Shown here piece after piece: positions 61,102 to 64,000 of a stretch of 64,000 bases of DNA (its first letter is position 1; each line of letters begins with the position of its first letter). The DNA lies in assembly GCF_014904745.1 (NCBI RefSeq), contig NZ_JACZCS010000052.1, positions 40,641 through 104,640 of the forward strand. Direction: 5' to 3'. Source of the DNA: Oricola nitratireducens (lineage in GTDB: Bacteria > Pseudomonadota > Alphaproteobacteria > Rhizobiales > Rhizobiaceae). The notes beneath the pieces were generated by a model that had not been told where the DNA came from, did no database searches, and saw only the letters and a program-made list of their open reading frames with translations. The translations under genes were made by a program, and so were the position numbers.

Positions 61102-64000
61102 ATGGCTATCGAAGACACACGCGGCGGACTGGATGCATTCGACGAAATTCGCGGTGACCGCGCATCGGAAACCGATGCGGCGAGCCGGGATCACGGCATC
61201 GCTCAGATGGCGCAGGACGCCACCGGCAATGGCGGGACCGGGGACGACATCGCGCCGGTTGACGCAGGCGGCGCGGCCAGCCCGACCGAAGATGCGATCG
61301 CTCAGAAGTTTCCCGCGGAAATCGTTCCGAACATCAGCAACGAAGTGCGGCTCCCTGCGGGTGTCAGCCTGGAGAATGTTGAAATATCCGGGCGCGACCT
61401 CATCCTGCATCAGGCCGATGGATCGGACATCGTTATCAAGAATGCGGCGATCAACGTTCCGACCTTCTATATCGACGGCGTCCTGATCCCGCAGGAAGCG
61501 CTCGTTGCCGCGCTTGAGGCGAATGACATCAACATTGCTGCGGGGCCGAACGGTACGCTGGTCGCATCATCGGGCGAACTTGCCAGTTCTGGCGGCAATT
61601 TCGGCGTCCCGGCGCCCGGCATCGGCGACGCCGATCCGATCCTCGGCCTGCTACCGCCGACCGCGTTGCAGTTCCCGGAACTGGAACGCGAGATCCTCGG
61701 TACAATCGACGACAAGCCGACGGTCGGCGAGAATCTCGCCGTGCTGCTCGACGATGACGTGCTCGGCGGCAATCCGGGCGGCCTGGACGACGACCCGGAT
61801 GCGGAGAACGTGACCGGCATCCTCAGCCATTTCTATGGCATGAACGGCGCCGGCTCGCTGCTGCTGATCGGCGCGGACGTGCCGGCAGGCTTCACCGTCG
61901 ATGTTTCTCCCGACGGGCTGACGCTGACCATTCTTCAGGACGGCACTGCGGTTCTGCAGGTCACGTTGAGCAATTCTCTCGACGGCGCGTACACCGTCAC
62001 ACAGCTCGCGCCGGTTGCCCATCCGGTGTCTGGAGAATCCGAGGATAACCTCGAATTCTCAATCACTTACCGAGTCAGCGACGTCGATGGTGACCATGCC
62101 GACGGCACGTTGGTGGTCAATGTCGACGACGACACGCCGGTAATCGGCGAAACGGGTTCCGCCCAGGTCGACGAGGACGACCTGTCGCTGGCCGGCGGCG
62201 ACCTCGCAGACGGCAACCACGACAGCCAGGCGGGCGACGATGCCACCGGCACCGACGCGACGCTGGACACGGATGGGGATGCGACGACCGTTGCCGGCAG
62301 CCTTGACATCCACTGGGGCGCCGATAGTGCCAACAGCGTTATCGACGGCGGTGCCAGCATCGGCGCGGGCGACCGCGGCGTGACGTTCTCCCCGAGTGCC
62401 ATCGGTACCCTGGAAGCGCTGGGACTGTTCTCGCAGGGCGAGGCGCTGGGCTATTCTCTGAACGGGGACGGTGACGTCCTGACGGCGACTGCCGGCGGCC
62501 GGATTGTCTTCACGGTGGAACTGTCTGACACGGGCAATGGCTCCTTCCTGTTCGATCTGAATGACGCTCTCGACCATCCGGTCGCGGGTACCGAGGACAA
62601 TCTCAACCTGACGTTCGACTTCACGGCGACGGACAGCGACGGAGACACGGTGTCCTCGAGCTTCTCCGTGGGCATCGATGACGACCTTCCTGTCGCTGGC
62701 ACGCCGGAACTCTATTCCTTCGGCGACGGGAGTGCGCCGGGTGTGGCGAGTGTCGCCGGTGTTCAGACATTTTCCTCGGGGGATGTCGACCTGCGGATTC
62801 CCGCGACGGGAACGGCCGGCATGATTGAATCCACAATCGTGGTGCCGACCGGCGGCACGATCCTCGACCTCAATATCTCGATCAACCTCACCCATACCTA
62901 TATGGCCGACCTCGAGATCACCCTGGTGGCGCCTGACGGGACGGAGATCGAACTCGTCAACGACAACGGCGGCAGTGGCAATCCCAATGGAGTGATGACC
63001 TTCGACGACGAGGCTACCAATCCTTTCCCGAATTCTTCCTCCTCCGCGCCCTTCGTGGGGACCTGGAAGCCGCTGATCGACCAGCTGTCCGATCTTGACG
63101 GCAAGGACATGGCTGGCACGTGGACGCTCAGGATCAACGATGATGCCGGCGCCGATAGCGGCACGCTGCGCGACTGGAGCCTCCAGATCGAGACCCTGAG
63201 CGGCGTCGACCAGGTCAACGCGATCGTCGACGAAGACGATCTGTCGGCCGCGAACGGCGATCTGGTAACCGGCAACGACGATTCCGCACCGGGCGATAAC
63301 GCCACCGCGACCGACGGAACGCTCGACACCGACAGCGACGCATCGACGGTCTATGGCGATCTGAACATCAACTGGGGTGCCGATGACGGCAATTCCGTCG
63401 TGGACGGCGGTGTCGGTCCCGACGGCGACCGTTCGGTCGTCTTCTCGGCGTCGACCATCGGCGCTCTCGATGCGCTCGGCCTGACCTCGCACGGCGAGAC
63501 CATCACCTATGCCCTTGCCCAGTCGGCCAATGGTACGGTGCTGACGGCGACGGCCGGCGACAGCGTGGTCTTCACCGTTTCGCTGTCCGATACCGCCAGC
63601 GGCTCCTTCCGCTTCGATCTCAACGATTCGATCGACCATCCGACCGGAGAATACGAAAACAACATCATCCTGCCGTTCGGCTATGTCGCGACCGACAGCG
63701 ACGGCGACTCCTTTACCGCCGGTTTCTCCGTAGGTATCGACGACGACATGCCGGCCGTCTCCAATCCGGACGGCGTCGCGCCGGGCGTGTCGAACGCCAT
63801 TGTCGACGAGGACGATGTCGCCGCGATCGCCGGCCTGCAGCCTGCGGGCACGGACGGCTCGGACGTTCCGGGCGCATCGGGCTCGCTGAAGGTCGACTTC
63901 GGCGCCGACGGCTTCGGCTCGACGGCGTTCTCGGGTGCGTTCAACGTGCCGAACGAGAACAGCGGCTCGATGGTCGCTGGCGGCGCAGGCCTGGATTCCG
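61102..64000 (+). CDS. giant type I-secreted repeat adhesin (LapA-like), N-terminal part
   Basis: The frame is open from ATG 61102 to the right edge (966 codons seen). The ATG is preceded by CGGAGGGCTGGAAA. There is no signal peptide, as expected for type I secretion. Residues about 75-200 form a retention-module-like region (VRLPAGVSLENVEISGRDLI, then TFYIDGVLIPQEALVAALEA) with the candidate LapG site INIAAGPNG at 143-151. Acidic T1SS_143-type repeats follow, each opening VDEDD and ending GIDDD. A P-domain (proprotein convertase type, about 560-705, containing HTYMADLEITLVAPDGTEIE) is inserted between the first two. The protein should be held at the surface by the TolC-type channel. Confidence 0.9.
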   Translation, partial: MAIEDTRGGLDAFDEIRGDRASETDAASRDHGIAQMAQDATGNGGTGDDIAPVDAGGAASPTEDAIAQKFPAEIVPNISNEVRLPAGVSLENVEISGRDLILHQADGSDIVIKNAAINVPTFYIDGVLIPQEALVAALEANDINIAAGPNGTLVASSGELASSGGNFGVPAPGIGDADPILGLLPPTALQFPELEREILGTIDDKPTVGENLAVLLDDDVLGGNPGGLDDDPDAENVTGILSHFYGMNGAGSLLLIGADVPAGFTVDVSPDGLTLTILQDGTAVLQVTLSNSLDGAYTVTQLAPVAHPVSGESEDNLEFSITYRVSDVDGDHADGTLVVNVDDDTPVIGETGSAQVDEDDLSLAGGDLADGNHDSQAGDDATGTDATLDTDGDATTVAGSLDIHWGADSANSVIDGGASIGAGDRGVTFSPSAIGTLEALGLFSQGEALGYSLNGDGDVLTATAGGRIVFTVELSDTGNGSFLFDLNDALDHPVAGTEDNLNLTFDFTATDSDGDTVSSSFSVGIDDDLPVAGTPELYSFGDGSAPGVASVAGVQTFSSGDVDLRIPATGTAGMIESTIVVPTGGTILDLNISINLTHTYMADLEITLVAPDGTEIELVNDNGGSGNPNGVMTFDDEATNPFPNSSSSAPFVGTWKPLIDQLSDLDGKDMAGTWTLRINDDAGADSGTLRDWSLQIETLSGVDQVNAIVDEDDLSAANGDLVTGNDDSAPGDNATATDGTLDTDSDASTVYGDLNINWGADDGNSVVDGGVGPDGDRSVVFSASTIGALDALGLTSHGETITYALAQSANGTVLTATAGDSVVFTVSLSDTASGSFRFDLNDSIDHPTGEYENNIILPFGYVATDSDGDSFTAGFSVGIDDDMPAVSNPDGVAPGVSNAIVDEDDVAAIAGLQPAGTDGSDVPGASGSLKVDFGADGFGSTAFSGAFNVPNENSGSMVAGGAGLDS
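62167..64000 (+). repeat. repeat array of the adhesin (T1SS_143-like units)
   Basis: Units begin with codons for VDEDD at 62167, 63226 and 63802. The second-to-third spacing is 576 bp (192 codons). The first spacing is longer because the P-domain is inserted. Shared features within a unit are GTDATLDTDGDA/ATDGTLDTDSDA, WGAD, LTATAGG/LTATAGD, SGSF.FDLND, DHP and TATDSDGD. The array continues past the window. Confidence 0.8.

Noticed and set aside
62059..63639. A 526-codon minus-strand frame opposite the adhesin repeats
   Set aside because: It mirrors the repeat structure of the adhesin and has no independent start signals. The plus-strand adhesin frame is strongly supported.
1..64000. CRISPR arrays, tRNA or rRNA genes, insertion sequences, phage genes
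   Set aside because: No direct-repeat arrays with spacers, cloverleaf-like segments, transposase motifs or paired terminal repeats were seen. A systematic tRNA/Rfam scan was not possible.
61102..64000. Possibility that the adhesin is a secreted protease because of its P-domain
   Set aside because: No subtilisin catalytic triad is seen before the P-domain. The surroundings are T1SS adhesin repeats.

Overview
The window looks like chromosome or megaplasmid of a rhizobia-like alphaproteobacterium (Hyphomicrobiales). Base composition is roughly 60% G+C. Several genes resemble the Sinorhizobium exo set (ExoY-, ExoP-, ExoF- and possibly ExoX-like), and there is a LapG-type type I secretion module. 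The genus cannot be fixed from the sequence alone.

Region 1 (1-38943) is a large exopolysaccharide locus. It has a partial outer-membrane export protein at the left edge, at least six glycosyltransferases, two Wzx flippases, a Wzy/ligase-like membrane protein, an ExoY-type priming transferase facing a small ExoX-like membrane protein, and an ExoP-like chain-length protein with an eroded kinase domain. It also has a secreted GH16 glucanase, a Crp/Fnr regulator and a LuxR-type regulator with a pseudo-receiver. A sugar-nucleotide block at 26172-30491 holds a glucose-1-phosphate cytidylyltransferase, an SDR and two C-methyltransferases; a third methyltransferase lies at 19623. Decorating or surface functions follow: a PIG-L deacetylase, an FG-GAP lipoprotein, an FkbM methyltransferase and an acyltransferase 3. 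A second ExoF-like export protein closes the region. Intergenic spaces here are long, comparatively AT-rich and rich in palindromes.

Region 2 (39016-47526) is one minus-strand operon: a long-chain acyl-CoA synthetase, a five-part Liv-type ABC transporter and a PaaK-like CoA ligase. It probably imports and activates a carboxylic acid.

Region 3 (47750-53055) has a hybrid histidine kinase with its OmpR-type regulator, an AhpD-like protein, mobA-mobB for molybdenum cofactor maturation and a DUF2478 protein.

Region 4 (53391-64000) has an L,D-transpeptidase, then an outer-membrane channel, a type I secretion ABC protein, a membrane fusion protein and an unusual ribbon-helix-helix/PAS fusion. A LapG-type cysteine protease is divergent from a giant repeat adhesin that runs off the right edge. 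The lapG-adhesin intergenic region carries two operator-like palindromes 52 bp apart. I read this as a regulated surface-adhesin retention and release system with a local transcription factor. No LapD-like receptor is present in the window. No tRNA, rRNA, CRISPR array or insertion sequence was recognised.
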